Source: Cacajao melanocephalus (Eukaryota > Chordata > Mammalia > Primates > Pitheciidae). Taken from it: 64,000 nucleotides of DNA. The stretch lies in NCBI GenBank assembly GCA_963573385.1, contig CAUYLG010059051.1:1-64000 (forward strand), read 5' to 3'. Under the pieces are notes generated by a model that worked only from the letters and a program-made list of their open reading frames with translations, did not search any database and had not been told where the DNA came from. Below are positions 1 to 12,879 of this stretch, piece after piece (within the stretch, counting starts at the first letter, position 1; each line of letters opens with the position of its first letter). A program made the translations under genes and the position numbers.

Positions 1-142
1 GTGTGGCTCCTCCGCCGGGAATCTCCCAGTCTGTGGGCAACAAAAATTCGTCTGAAAGTGCGGCGTCCACTCGCTCTCTGCGCTTTCACTGGGAGCTACA
101 ATCCTGAGCTGTTGTTAATCGGCCATCTTGGATCTCTCTCAT
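1..142 (-). mobile_element. LINE-1 5' UTR, 5' end of a minus-strand L1 cut by the window edge
   Basis: The reverse complement starts near 142 with ccaagatggccgattaac and continues agctcccagtgaaagcgcag and agtggacgccgca. This is the primate L1 5' UTR start (consensus ccaagatggccgaatagg). The copy reaches, or nearly reaches, nucleotide 1 of the element, so it may be full length with its body outside the window. Divergence suggests an older L1PA type, not a currently active one. It is in the same orientation as STX18. Confidence 0.88.
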
Positions 143-371
143 CAGCATGTTTTTTTAAGAGACAGAAGGAGAGAAAACATGTGCACCAAAGAGGAGACTG
201 ACTTTTCTAATTCCAACCTTCTAACTTCAGAGTCTCAAGTAACAGACAATGTGGCTGGTTAACGGGGTACAAGTGTGGTTAACGCTAGCTAGGTGGATTT
301 AGCGGTCTAATTTCTCACCTTAGCAACTAACTTTCTAACAATCTGGAATGTATTGCTTCCTTTCTAATATT
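143..371. other. Unique intronic sequence
   Basis: No repeat or gene recognised between the L1 5' end and the Alu monomer. Confidence 0.5.
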
Positions 372-538
372 AAGCCCCATCATCTTTTTTTTTTTTTTTT
401 TTTTTAAAAGATGAGGTTTCACCATGATGTCCAGGCTGGTCTTGAACTCCTGACCTCAGGTGATCCACCCACCTCGGTCTCCCAAAGTGCTAGGATTACA
501 GGCGTGAGCCACCGCACCCGGCAAGCCCCATCATCTTT
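372..538 (-). mobile_element. Monomeric (left-arm-only) Alu with target-site duplications
   Basis: On the minus strand it runs from gccgggtgcggtggctcac at 522 through gaccagcctggacatcatgg to cctcatcttt and an A tail (388-405 as T on plus). Only the left Alu monomer is present. Perfect 16-bp direct repeats aagccccatcatcttt at 372-387 and 523-538 flank it, so it is a complete insertion and not a broken dimer. Confidence 0.9.
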
Positions 539-2069
539 AAAGAAATCCAGAAATTAAAAAAATAAAAACCTAGAATCTTAGTGTTGATAACACTAAGAAC
601 TCATGATTTAATTTGAAAAGCTGAGTGGCACCATACAGTGCTTAAGTTACCCATTAAACTCAATGCAACTTCCATTGTAAAAGAGTTCTAGGACTCATAC
701 ACCCAAAGAAAAAAACAAACGCTTATTATGTACTCAACTCTTCCTCTTCACTCTTTCCAGCCCCAACTTACTAACTTCAATCTAATTCAACATCTTTATT
801 CCCATTCTTCTAGTTCCCCAGACTATTAATTATTTGGTATTACTGAACACATTCCCACTATTTCTGAAGCTCTGTCCACTCCCAGTTTATCTGACCTTAC
901 TCTTTGCCTAACACATGCTAGATGATGCACAGAGCAGCAACCACCTCCCTGCTTGGATTCTCAAGACTGTCAAGGGTCCAGAAGACACCTGCTTTGCTGG
1001 AAGAGCAGCATACAGGGCACCCCCTACCTCTCCCTGGCCATCTATTTCACTTCAGACAGTACAAAGCTCTTTCTTACTCTGAATCGAGGTCAGCTACTAT
1101 GATCCACCCCACCTGAGTCTTCTCTCTTCTCCAAGCTAATCATTTCAATCTTCTCAGCAATTTTTAATGTGAAATACATCTGTGGCTTCTGGCCATACTT
1201 ACTACCTCTGAATACAGTTCAAGGGCCTCTCAAATAAAATGCGGTTTCCAGAATGGAATCAATACTCTCGGTGTCAGCAGGAAGTGCAGAGGAAAACAGA
1301 ACCACTGCCCCCCCTTATTCCAGACTCTAGGCTTCTAGTAATGCCACTTAAGGGCATGATCACTTTCATGTCACTGAGTCGAGCTGGCTTTACATCGACT
1401 GAAATGACTTTTTCCATGAGTGCTGCTGATAAACTAGGTCTTCATTACATGCACATTTTTCCTGGTCTCTTGTCATTTGCAATTCCGATCATTATGCCAT
1501 TAAAGACATCTATAATTATAAATCATCATTCAAAAACAGGATGAAAATGGGATTAAAAAAGTAGCACAGAACCACAGATTCCTCCCTGTAGACAGCCAGC
1601 TCAACTAGTCACAAATGCTCTAGGGTCAATTTTAAAAAGATTTCCTCCACAAAAACATCACGGAGAGGCTTTGCTAACTACTGCCATCTAGAAACAAATA
1701 TTCTCCTCCCCTACCTGCCTAACAACCCAATCCAAAACTACACAATAAGCTGGGAGGACACGGTTCAGGCTTCTGAATCTTTGCTGATTAATAATCACTA
1801 CTTTCTTTTCTGTGTGCTTGGAAAAGTTTCTTTCATTTGTTCACTTGACAAATATGTGGGACCCAGCATGGGCCAGGCACATTAAAGAAGGAGGTAATAA
1901 AGGAGAGAGGAAGGAAGGAGGGAGAACAGAACAAGACGTTCCAACCCAAGGATCCCACACAACTTCACACTGCTTTGCATTTCAGTCCAAACTCCATCTG
2001 GTCTGGAGGCTGTGTGTGGAAAGGGTGCATGCATTTTGTGTTCTTCCCAGTCTCCATACTGCAAAGGAT
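539..2069. other. Unique intronic sequence
   Basis: No repeat, exon or RNA gene recognised. Short open frames here lack any family resemblance. Confidence 0.5.
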
Positions 2070-2285
2070 GAAACCAGGTCAAACAGACCTGGATTCAGAT
2101 CCCAGCTCTGCCACTTACTAGTAACATGACCTTGTGTCAATTACTTAGCCTCTTCCAGCCTTCATCTCTGAGGTAAAACTTGAGACAATAATAACACCAA
2201 AGGTGACTACAAGTCATTGATGAAAATGTCTGTAAAGAGTCTGACACTGTGTCTGGCACACAGTAGGTGCTCAATCACTCTAAGT
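2070..2285 (+). repeat. MIR SINE
   Basis: Shows the MIR core in plus orientation: cctggattcagatcccagctctgccacttac, then tgaccttg...caattacttagcctctt, ending ctggcacacagtaggtgctcaat. Old and diverged. Confidence 0.85.
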
Positions 2286-3469
2286 TTCTTCTCCATTTCA
2301 TCACTATTTCAGTCTCACTCATAGGGCAAGGTGAGCTTTAGTGCATAAGGTGAAAAGCATATACTATTCAAATGACAATTTTAAAAGGCCACAAGGCCAC
2401 ATTGGACTTCAACACACTCTCGCAATAATTTCAAAGCAGCCAGCCTCCCCACCCTAGTGTTGGAAAAGACTGTCATTTCTTCAGTTGCACATCAGAGGAA
2501 GTGGCTGGTTTGAGTTTGGGGGACATGACGGCAGTGTAAATGCTAGACTCGCAGGCAGTAAGCAAGATACTCTTAGTAGAAGAGGCCCTAGGGAACAAAA
2601 CCAATGAAGGCAACAGCAGATTGTCAAGCTCCATCTCGCCCTCACCCCAGAGCTCACACACGCTGGGTGGACAGCAGGCACTGTTGAAACAGGAGTTTCT
2701 TTTCTATCAAGCACACATAGTTCACTCCTACCATTAGGTTTCCATGGGATGCACCTACAGGGTACAGCTTGCCCTGCCCTGCCCCCCCGTGCACTCTCCT
2801 CCATATCTTTTCTCCTGCTCCCAAAGCTTTCCTTTTTCTCAATGCTGTTATTTTCCCACACAGAACAACCTTCTGACTCACCATACACGTTTTCGTGGAT
2901 CACTGCTTACACTGCAATTCCACGAGCAGCCTATATCCCCTTTGTTCTCTCAGAAGCAGGAGTGGTAGATGGTCAGCACACAGGCAGAAAGCAGGGATGG
3001 CGCCTCTAGGCACACGGTAACTCCCAACTTGTTCTCTGACCTCGGAGTCACTGGTTGATGCGCAATTCCTCACCTGTGTGTGTTTTGAAGGTCAGACAGA
3101 AAGATTCCCCCAAATCCTTTCCAGCTCAGAAATTCCAAGATTTTGGGTGTCCAATCAATTTGAAAGCTCCTACCATCAATCCTGTCAGTTTCTTTCTACT
3201 TTTATGCTTTCCAAAGCTTCCAAAAATCATTCTATGGCTCCAGGTACATTTGGGATTCTCAGTTATTGGGGTTATCCGACTTAGGGGAATTCAGCTACAG
3301 AACTTTGGAAAGTCTGGTAATAAGAAATTAGAAATATCATTCACATGTCAATAAGATGGAGGTAAAATAGGCAACAAAAGAATTACCTTGACAATTCATA
3401 ACAGGCATCTAATGTGGGATACATTATAAATGTTTTTGAGTGACTATGCAACAAAAATGATCACAGCAA
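2286..3469. other. Unique intronic sequence
   Basis: Mixed-composition unique sequence. Nothing recognised. Confidence 0.5.
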
Positions 3470-3690
3470 ACACTCTTATAGTACTTACTATATGCCAAGA
3501 AGAATTTTAAGGGATTTTTACACATTATTGCAGTAATCCTCATTATAAACTTAGGAGGCAGGTACCCTTATCATTCTTCTTTTACAGAGGAGAGAGGGGC
3601 TAAGTTAACTGGCTTGAGGACTCACTAGAAATATCAGAGGCGTATTTGAAATTAGAGAGGTCTACTCCATAGCCCGTATTTTTAACTTTT
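3470..3690 (-). repeat. MIR SINE
   Basis: Minus-orientation MIR: acttactatatgccaag, cagtaatcctcattataa, aggcaggtacccttatcatt, cttttacagaggag. Confidence 0.85.
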
Positions 3691-3904
3691 CCTTGCTCTT
3701 AAAATTCTTCAGAACCTTGACAAGAGGAAAACACATTTTGCTCATATTTGAGCTCTCCAAAATATCAACTCTATCCTTAAAACAATTTATATATCTTCAA
3801 AAACAAACAATATAAAATTCATATTTGAGTTTCACTTTCTAAGAGGGGACTGTAAATTAAATTTCTCCAGTGGCCTTACACAGAGTCACCAACACCTAAA
3901 ATAC

Positions 3905-4075
3905 AGTTCTTGACCTTTTTAGGGGCACAGATGCCTTTGAGACCCTGACAAAAGCTATGAATCTGATCTCTTCTCTAAATAAATGAACATATACGCAGAA
4001 ACAAAAAACTTTCTGCCTGTCAATTCGAGCTTTAGAGGCTGTTGGTTCATGGAGCTCAGGTTAAGCGCCTCTGAT
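3905..4075. repeat. Possible hAT-type DNA transposon fragment
   Basis: Contains gacctttttaggggcacagatgcc, gacaaaagctatgaatctgatctcttc and an end ggttaagcgcctctg. These resemble an ancient hAT MER element. Subfamily not resolved. Confidence 0.35.
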
Positions 4076-4089
4076 TGTAAACACTGTTA

Positions 4090-4109
4090 CAAACACACAC
4101 ACACACACA
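4090..4109. repeat. Short (CA)n microsatellite
   Basis: About nine CA units with a small interruption. Confidence 0.8.
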
Positions 4110-4369
4110 GGGGTACACCCTTTCTGTAAACATCATCTGCATAAGGAAGAACCTTCCAGCTCTGCGCCCGCAGACATCTACTGGCCATCAGTGGGGGTTT
4201 GTATGCATGGTCACAGTAACCAGTCATACTAAACAGGAATCTGGGCCTGCAGGTGGTGAGGAAAGACTGAGTGCACCATGAGAACCACCGACACGTCTGC
4301 CTTACAACATGTAGAAAAGGGGAGAGATGGAAAGAACTTCCAAATCATCATCACAATAAATCATACTGA

Positions 4370-4550
4370 ACATTTAGTGTTTCCTATGTGTTGGGCACTG
4401 TGCTAAACCCATTGTACAGACTATCTCATTGAATCCTCACCACAAATGAGAAAACAGATGAGGGCACTTGCCCAAGGGCATACACCTGGCAAATTAAAAA
4501 GCCACATTCCACACTCTGGAATAGACTCCAAGCCTGTGCTCTTAAATTCT
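4370..4550 (-). repeat. MIR SINE
   Basis: Minus-orientation MIR: cctatgtgttgggcactgtgct, attgaatcctcaccac, cttgcccaagggcatac, then the 5' part ccaagcctgtgctct. Confidence 0.85.
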
Positions 4551-6365
4551 TCACTCTATGCCTCCAAATGCGGGCTCCCCGAGGATAAAACTCAGTGAAG
4601 AACCAAATCAAAGAGGTGTTATCTGCAGCCTTCTGTCACCTCCCACATGCCAAACCCATTAAAACAAACCCATCAATTTTATTCAGCAGTTCCTTCAAAA
4701 GCATTTGCTAAATGTCAGAAAATGTTAAGCAAACAAATGCATTTATACTCTATCATAGTACATTCCACATCCCAGGAATATGTTCGCTCCTTTTTGTGTT
4801 GAAGAGTTTTAAAACTTTAAAAAGAACTATGTCTTGTTCACTTTAGATTCCCAAACCCTGGCATAGTTCCTAACTCAACAAATGTCTAGGAACATTCAAC
4901 AAACGAATGAGTGATACATTTGAACAAGAATCTGACATTCTAAAATAAATATAAAGGAATGGCTATACGTAAAATTGGTGGTCATGATATGTTAAAGGTT
5001 TTTTTAAATGTGGAATTGCTTCATCTAATTTTTGCAAATATTTTAGTATACTCAAAGGCACATAGTCTCTCTCTAACAAGCAGGCAACAATTTATGACCT
5101 ATAGTTTATAATCAGCAGCAACTCCTCTCGTGAAGTGAACAGATTACAGCATACTATCAAGTTTGTGGCAACAAACAGGTTCTATCCAAAGCCATCTCTT
5201 ACTACTGAGGTTGAACATATGCACTCAAAAACATAAAATCCCCGAAGACTAAATACTGCCCTACTGACATTTAAAAGAAAAAAAACCATTTTGTTTGAAT
5301 TATAATATCTGCTTACAAGGAGAAAATGTGGAGATGGCAAGGAGCAACACATACCCCTACAGAAGAGCGAAAACTACAAAGAAAACTGACATATCACAAC
5401 TGTTCCCAATTTCATTCTCCTGGGATCCTAGCGCTAGTTAAAAATATGTGCTTAGGAAGAAGATTAAAAATCACTTATTTGCAAGACAAGAGCAAGAGTT
5501 CCATCAAAGTAGATGAACTCTCCTACCAGCCCAGCAAGTATGGGTCCCATCCACTAGGTGGTGCTCTCCACCACGCTGTTCCTCACTGAGCGGTACAGTA
5601 CATCAAAATGACAACAGCCTGGTTTTAAGATGATTTGTCTCTTGAGGATATACATTTGGTTTAAGTTTCCACTGCAAAGTTAAAGTTCTTAAGATAGGTC
5701 ATGCAGATCAATTGCTCCTGTAATCTGAAACTCAAAAGAGCAAGTAATATCTAAACAAGGGGAGGAGGTAGTCCTCGGCTTATAAGGGTCTCTAAGAGCC
5801 AGGAGACAGTCAGCCTGGCTACCTCTAATCTCATCATCAAAACTGTTACCTTGTTCAGTTTCTGCTTCACATCAGCAAAGAGAATTGCAAAAGCAACTGT
5901 GAGCAGTCCATAGCAAGAACATACGTTCGACATCCACTCTGCTTGATAGATGTCAATAATTTACTCTCAATTTCTTTGTTGACATTCAAACCCCAAAAGT
6001 ATGTTTTTGCTTTATTCAAACTGATTTTTTTTCTCTTTTAGCAACAACAAAAGCAAAGGAATGAATGTTCATTTTATCTTGAAGCTCTGAGAAAGAGAGT
6101 TTGGTAACGAGATATATGGCCTTGCCTCCAGTCATCTTTCAACAGAGTGAATGGGAATAAAATGCAGAGTATGCTGGCCTTGACCAGTAATACAAATGCC
6201 CAAATTCTGAGCGAAATCCAGGATCTTGCTTCATCATTCTCTGTCTTCCAAAAAATATAAATTCCTTTTTTTCCTTTTTCCCATAATGAGGGAACTCATT
6301 GTGATCGTCTTTGGAGTAAACAAGACAAGAAACTCAAAGCACTTCAATACACATACAAAACAAAT
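4551..6365. other. Mostly unique intronic sequence with a possible L2 tail
   Basis: At about 4825-4920 the sequence resembles an L2 3' end (cttgttcactttagattccc, ctggcatagttcc, caacgaatga-type tail). The rest is unique to my reading. A CTCF-like motif at 5551 is listed separately. Confidence 0.45.
5551..5564 (+). promoter_or_regulatory. CTCF-like motif
   Basis: ccactaggtggtgc matches the CTCF core CCASYAGRKGGCRS at 13 of 14 positions (T for C at position 12). Motif match only. Confidence 0.35.
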
Positions 6366-6494
6366 TTGTTTTTTGGTACAGATGAGGTCTTGCCATGTTT
6401 CCCAGGCTGGTCTCCGACTCCTGGGCTCCAGCAATCCGCCTGCCTCAGCCTCCCAAAGTGCTGGGATTACAGGCAAGAGCCACCACGCCCAGCC
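6366..6494 (-). mobile_element. Alu left-arm monomer (FLAM/AluJ-like)
   Basis: Reverse complement of a single Alu arm: from the ctgggcgtggtggctc end at 6494 to atgaggtcttgccatg and a T-rich start near 6367. No second arm is present. Confidence 0.85.
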
Positions 6495-9400
6495 AGAAAA
6501 TATTGTTTCAAGAAATAAGTTACAGAACATTCTAACATCTTCTTTGCTTGAAAAAAAATGAAAAGGTAAAACTTAGTGGTTTCTAGAATTTAAAGAAATT
6601 GCAAATTGCCAACAGCTTAGTTTTACAAAATGACGGCTCATCTGCTAAAAATGGATCATTACTTAAGTGTTCAAAATAACATAATCACTCCATAGCATTT
6701 GCTAAAAAAAAAAAAAAAAAGTGTGAAAACAACTAGAATAATAATAGTTAGGTCCTGAGCAGTATATTAAAGATCTTGATTTTGAGAGTCAAATTATATC
6801 TTTACATTCTACATCTTTCCTTGGACAAAAAATTTAAAGTCTTATATCTGAATCAGTACAGTGTGAAAGCTTTAAATATAAAATTAGTATACGCAATTTA
6901 AGTCCCCTTTAACAGTTTTCCAGACAATTAATTAGGTAAAGCATTTGAAACAACATACATTAAAAAAATTTTTCTTTATTATCATTGCAATGAATTTCAC
7001 TCAAAATCACATATCAATTTGTAAGTAATAAATTTATAATACAAAGTAACACTAACTGCCCTCCTCCAAATACATATACACTTTTAAGAGATACACATAG
7101 TCATGTACCTAAAAAAGGAAAGTAAAACTTCACAATGTTCAAGAAATCTTTCAAAAGCTCTACAGCATTAGTCAATATCTGATCAAATATTAGCATGACC
7201 ACTATTTCAAAAAGGCACATATGTAACAACAGCCAAAGGGATACCCTCCTACACTTAACACTATTACTCCAGTAGAACAGACGAATTTCCCTAAGAATTA
7301 GAGTATAAGCAACTGAACACAAAATGCCAATTTGCGATTGTGAGGTCAATCTCATAACAATGAGATTTAAAACACATTTCAGATTAAGGTTTTAAATTTT
7401 TATTTTTATTCTTTCTCTATACTGTGGTATATTTCAATAAGTAAACAATCTAAAACATTTTCCCTTCTATTTTTTTCTCCAAAAGATTCTCTACAGATGC
7501 TTATTTTGTGAAATGCAGCTTAAAATTTATGGAAAACTAAGGATTTCATTTTTTACATGGAATCTATAAATACACGCATAATTTCTGTACCATAATTGGA
7601 AAAGGGCATTTTGGAGACTTTTATAACAATCACTAAGGAAGCTCTTAAAAACAACACTTCATCCATGTTCATGTTGACGAATTCACATTTAACCTTTATT
7701 TTAAATTACAGTCAAAGTCTTTGTTTCAAATCCACGTTTAAATCACTGTTCTTCGCTCTGCAAATACGTTTTCAGAGAAAACATTATTAAATGTTACATC
7801 TGACTTTAATAGAGTTTCTCATTTGCTTTTGCATGTTTATTATCAAACTCTAATCATGACATTTCCAAACTTATTTATACTTTCACACAAACTTCCAAAG
7901 TCTTCCCAACTTAAATAAAAACCCACAAAAACTGTAGGAAATGTTTTGCTTGAAAGATAAAAGCAAAGTGGTCCAAATGCACATTTGTAATAATTAGTGT
8001 TTACTTTTGTTGTTCAAACATTCAGCTTATTGTACTTTCAATATATGCATTCAACTTAATTTTCTTGTCTCTTTAAAAAAAAAAAGAGGGAAAGTGTTTT
8101 CTTTCCCCATTTTGCTCTCAAAATATAAACCCATTTAATGCAAAGCATTCCCAGATCAGGCATGTTTTAAACTACAAGCTCATCTAGCCTCAACAGCCTT
8201 TATCCATATTATATACAAAATGCCATTTCTTTCAAAACTTCAGTCTGAACATTTTATAAATCTAATTTCACTTTTTCTAATAACATGAGGATGTTTCACT
8301 ATATAAGGCTCAATTAAAGTTTTAGTAAATAAAAACAACAAAAGAAATGATATCATAATACTAACGTAGGAAAAAGGATATATATTAATTTCATTTACTG
8401 AAAATACTGAGGATTTTTTCCTTGAAGCGTCTGTACTACAGATTTTACACTACATTTATTAAAATATGACAAACCTTTAACCTGAGAACAATTTACCAGT
8501 TAACATTATCTACCGAAAAAGGAAGTATACTTTGGTTAAGTAAAACACTAGAAACCATTTATGCTGCCGTTTTTCAAAGCTGCTTAGAAAATGGCTATAT
8601 ACTTTTAAAAAAATCTTTAAAAACAGTCTTTAAAGATACAGTTAATCACAAGCCCAGTGATGCCATCTAATTCTAAAGACTAAAATGTGCCTCTCAAAGG
8701 GATCTAACGCATCCCGTATAATTTAAGTTAAAGGTAATGAAACTAAAAAGTAAGATTTCCTAATAGAATGAGCATATTTTAAAGTTTTTATGATTGACAA
8801 AAGACTTTTTTTTTTTTTTAGCCATTAAAAAAGTAAAAGTATCCTGACAAGAGATTCTGGTTTTGAAGTATGTCACACCCGGGTAACCCAGCCATGAATC
8901 CCAGTTCATTTTTTAAAATGAGGTCTATTTCCTGTAATTTTAGATATTTTAGAGTACAATTATTTTACATTTTTATGATGCCTTTGGGGTATCATTACAA
9001 ATATTTTTATGTGTTTAAACTTAGGAAAGCAAAATTAAGTAATAGCTTCTCTTAAAGGGAGCTGTCAACTCTCTCCTGAACAAAAATCTTTGTTTTAAAG
9101 CAATCTAGAGATTTATATCCCTAGTAACCATAGAAATTAATCTTAAGCTTTAGAAAAAGTTGCATAAAATGTTTTTTATTTAATTAAAATCAGAGCTTGT
9201 TCTTAGAAATAAGAACCTTTTTTTGAACAGAAAGAATTTTCCACAGAGTTTAAGTGTTTTAACTCAAGGTGGTACTCTGTGATAAATTAATCACATTTAA
9301 TTGACTTTTGCATTGCGTGCATAGAAAGTTAAGTACTTCGTTGGAAAGGATTCGCTCAGGGCCTATTCCACTGAAAACTTTTCGAAAGAAAAGAAAGTGA

Positions 9401-11190
9401 AACACACAGGATTCAAACAGTGTTTATAGATTATCTAAGTGTGAGCAAGAAAAAGAAAAGCATTTCACAGTAACAATTAGGAGAATCACTCATAGGGGAA
9501 GTCACTTTGTTTTTATTAGGAAACTGAAAATATTTTTCACCGTGCCTTAGTTTGATGATCTATCAACACATCATGAATCAAATTTCATTTTGTGATGACT
9601 ATCACTTTCTATTTCACATGCATTAAAAAAGAGACATGTTCTGAATTCTGTTTATCACCATATGACTAAGAAGTTTATTTCAGATTTAGAAACCATGCTC
9701 TGCTTAGCCACTCTCTTCCCAAGTAGTTTGAAAAAAAATGTATGCATTTAAGAAATGCTAATGACAAACTCCTCAAATATTTTTAAAATGTCAAAGTTTT
9801 CAAGGCTTATGAAACTCAGATTCTGGGGAAATCTGTGCACTTCCAAATTTAACTTACATAAGTTTTAAAATTTGTGGCTTCAGATTTTTTTCTACATAAT
9901 AAATAATTTTAAAAGTTAGCCACATTCTGATACCCATTACTATATTTTTAAAAACTCACCTATTTGGGAAAAAAATGTTAATCATGTCATAAAATAGTAA
10001 ATATCCATAAAGTGCTCAGAAAGTATACTGTAAATACCACCTAAAGTCAAACTACAAATATTTCTGCTTTCAGACAATCAAAGTCTTTGGAGAGGCCTGA
10101 AATAAGTGTTTCTCCACAAAAGTTTAGGCACCACTAAAAATGCTAAACATTATTATCATTTTCTTCAAGCAACCCCACTTTTTGGAAAAGGCACAGGCAT
10201 TTTCCCCCTACACTGCCCATGGCTAATTTCATAGTCCTACATAGAGAAAATTTACTAAGCACTTAAGGGAATCAACATATTGTGGTACATGCAATGAGTT
10301 ACAGAAACAGACAGAAAGTGATTAGGAATTGTCAATGGTAAGAATAGGTAGTTTCCACTATATTTAATTGACACCATGGCACGTTCACCTTGGTAGTTCT
10401 AAAAACGATTCCTCTATGATAAAAAAAAATAAATTGTTTCGGTGGGAGAAACATTGATTCAAATGATGCATCTTCTTATCTACATTGTAGGCTACACATT
10501 TCCACAGCAAGTGGTCTTCAAAGTGAACAGTACATACCATGCATGTGTTAATAAATTTTCACTTTTCATTCAAATCATAATAATGAATTGTACTAGAAAT
10601 AAAAAAATCTATGCTAAAGCATCAATAAAAAATAATGCTAATAATGGTTTAAAAATAACCGCGAAGCATAATGCTGTTTTGAAGTTTTTCAATACGGTTA
10701 GAAAAACAAAATGTCAGTGTTCTAGTAGAAGTGTAATTGGAATATCTTCATTCTCCCTCTGTTTTTAACCTTAGATGTGCAAGAAATTATGAAAGATACA
10801 ACATCCCCTTTTCATGGGAAAACAGAAGAATTGGAAAGAGGTTCGTGGGCTTTCAAGCACACATGGTTTGAATGTCTTTAACTCTCCTCCCTCTCATACA
10901 AGAAAAATGAACAAGGTAAATATATGTTATTTTTCAGTACCTCCGTAAGCTCATATCCCATGATGGTCTCCTTTAGGATTTTATCTCAAAGTCTTATGCT
11001 GGGGTCAGGTAAGCTAGGCCTACAAAATTGTCTTGAGGATTACATAACATATACGAGAGCACACTGAAGTGAAAGACAAATGCAATGAAGTAAAAACTAA
11101 TAATGATCACAGCACTAAGAAAGTACTTATTAACTATCTATTTGTACACAGCATAGAATGAGTTTCTGTACAAAAACTAAACTTGGGCTC
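6495..11190. other. 4.7-kb AT-rich block without recognisable repeats
   Basis: AT-rich, with an (A)18 run at 6703-6720, but I recognise no Alu, L1, MIR, L2 or LTR sequence and no coding frame longer than about 108 residues. It contains TAATTA-type homeodomain sites (e.g. near 6929). Function unknown. Confidence 0.5.
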
Positions 11191-11194
11191 ACAG

Positions 11195-11290
11195 TGTACC
11201 CTGGGTCAAGTCCCTTCTCCATGCTTCAATCCTTGCTGATAAAATGAGGAGATTGCAATCCCTGATCCCTTAGGTCTATCCCAGCTCCCC
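11195..11290 (+). repeat. MIR-like fragment
   Basis: ctgggtcaagtcccttctcc followed by ataaaatgaggagattgcaatccc resembles the MIR 3' half in plus orientation. Confidence 0.5.
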
Positions 11291-11384
11291 AAATTCCATG
11301 GCTTCTTGCATCTGACTGAAGACTGGACAGTATACTCTCAAGTGATTTTTCATATCCAAGTCTTCTGGGTGCTGTGCTTCACTT

Positions 11385-11560
11385 ACAAGGGAATGGATTT
11401 AGCATTCATTTCTGACTTACTACATTACAGAGCATATTCCATATTTCATTTAATCTTCACAAGAGTCCTCTAATATTATCACTTCTCCCATTTTATAGGT
11501 AAGAACACTGTGGCTCAGATATGTTAGAGTTGGTATTTAATCCTAGATCTGTCTTATTAA
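11385..11560 (-). repeat. MIR SINE
   Basis: Minus-orientation MIR: catttaatcttcacaagagtcc, cccattttataggtaagaac, tgtggctcag. Confidence 0.75.
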
Positions 11561-11871
11561 CTACCCATGTTCTTCCCCTGATGCAAAAATAACAATATAT
11601 CAAATCACATGCTGAGGAACTGACAATCAAGTGCCATGTTATGTGTAAAATGCTATGTGCAGGTTTCACACAGGTAGGAAGCACCTCCCTATCTCCATGG
11701 TGCCTGTCTTACAGAGCTAACCCATAAAGCTGTGTGTCCTTAATTGCAAAAGGTCATTAGGAGCGCCACATGTGCCAATAAATCAAGAAAAGGAGAGATT
11801 ACAAAGATCTAGAAAATAGTGAGAGAGTGACTTTTCACCTGAAAGCAGAAGAGGGAAGATCTGATTGGTCT

Positions 11872-11966
11872 CATGTAGGGCCCTGTAAAAGTTATTGATC
11901 CCTTCCCCACCCCGCTCCATAAGGCCCTAGATAATTCTAATGTACAATCAGGGTTGAGAACCACTG
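11872..11966 (-). repeat. MER20-like hAT transposon fragment
   Basis: Ends with gggttgagaaccactg, the hAT/MER20 terminus, preceded by agataattctaatgtacaatc. Only the terminal half is left. Confidence 0.65.
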
Positions 11967-11974
11967 ATGTAGAA

Positions 11975-12210
11975 GCCATAGGAAAGTGATTGAGCATGGA
12001 CTTTGGAATCAGACTGCCTGGATCTAATATAGGCCGACATTCATCAACTATATAGCATTCTAAACTTACTTAACCTATCTTTGCCTCAGTTTCCTCACTT
12101 GTAAAATGGGAAGCTAATAGTACACACCTCAGAGTGTGTGTGGGGATGAAATGCAAAGGGCATACAAAAGTGCCTGGCATATATAAGTACTATGCTAATA
12201 CTGGAAGACC
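11975..12210 (+). repeat. MIR SINE, nearly full length
   Basis: gcatggactttggaatcagactgcctggatc, cttacttaacctatctttgcctcagtttcctcactt, gtaaaatggg, gtgcctggcat. One of the best preserved MIRs here. Confidence 0.9.
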
Positions 12211-12290
12211 TCAAATGTCCATGAAGGAGTTCTGTAAGCCAACAATGTTAAAATGTTCTCTTACAAATGATGGAGACACAAGATGGCAGC

Positions 12291-12558
12291 TTTTCTTCTT
12301 TCTCTCTTTTTTAAGAGGCAAGAATTTGCTCCTTCACTCCTGCTGCTGTGCTGTGACACGATCATACCTCACTGCAGCCTTGAGCTTCTAGGATCAAGCA
12401 ACCCACCTCTCTCAGCCTCCCAAGGAGCTGGGACTACAGGCACACGTAACTGGCTAATTTTTTTTTTTTTTTTTTTGGAGAGACAAGTTCTTGCTATGTT
12501 GCCCAGGCTGGTCTCAAACTCCTGGCCTCTAGACATTCTCCTGCCTTGGTTGCCTTCT
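12291..12558 (-). mobile_element. Old Alu (AluJ-like), 5'-truncated
   Basis: Minus-strand Alu with both arms (cactgcagccttgagcttctaggatcaag, then ttgctatgttgcccaggctgg) and an internal T-run at 12459-12476. The left-arm end is missing: it stops at tgccttggttgcc. Confidence 0.85.
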
Positions 12559-12571
12559 TTTATACTTAAAT

Positions 12572-12867
<296 letters not shown>

Positions 12868-12879
12868 TATATTTAAATG

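Noticed and set aside
1..142. GC-rich start of the window as a possible exon or CpG island
   Set aside because: Its reverse complement is the L1 5' UTR start, which explains the composition.
1681..1695. CTCF-like ctgccatctag
   Set aside because: Lacks the TGG end of the core, so the match is too weak.
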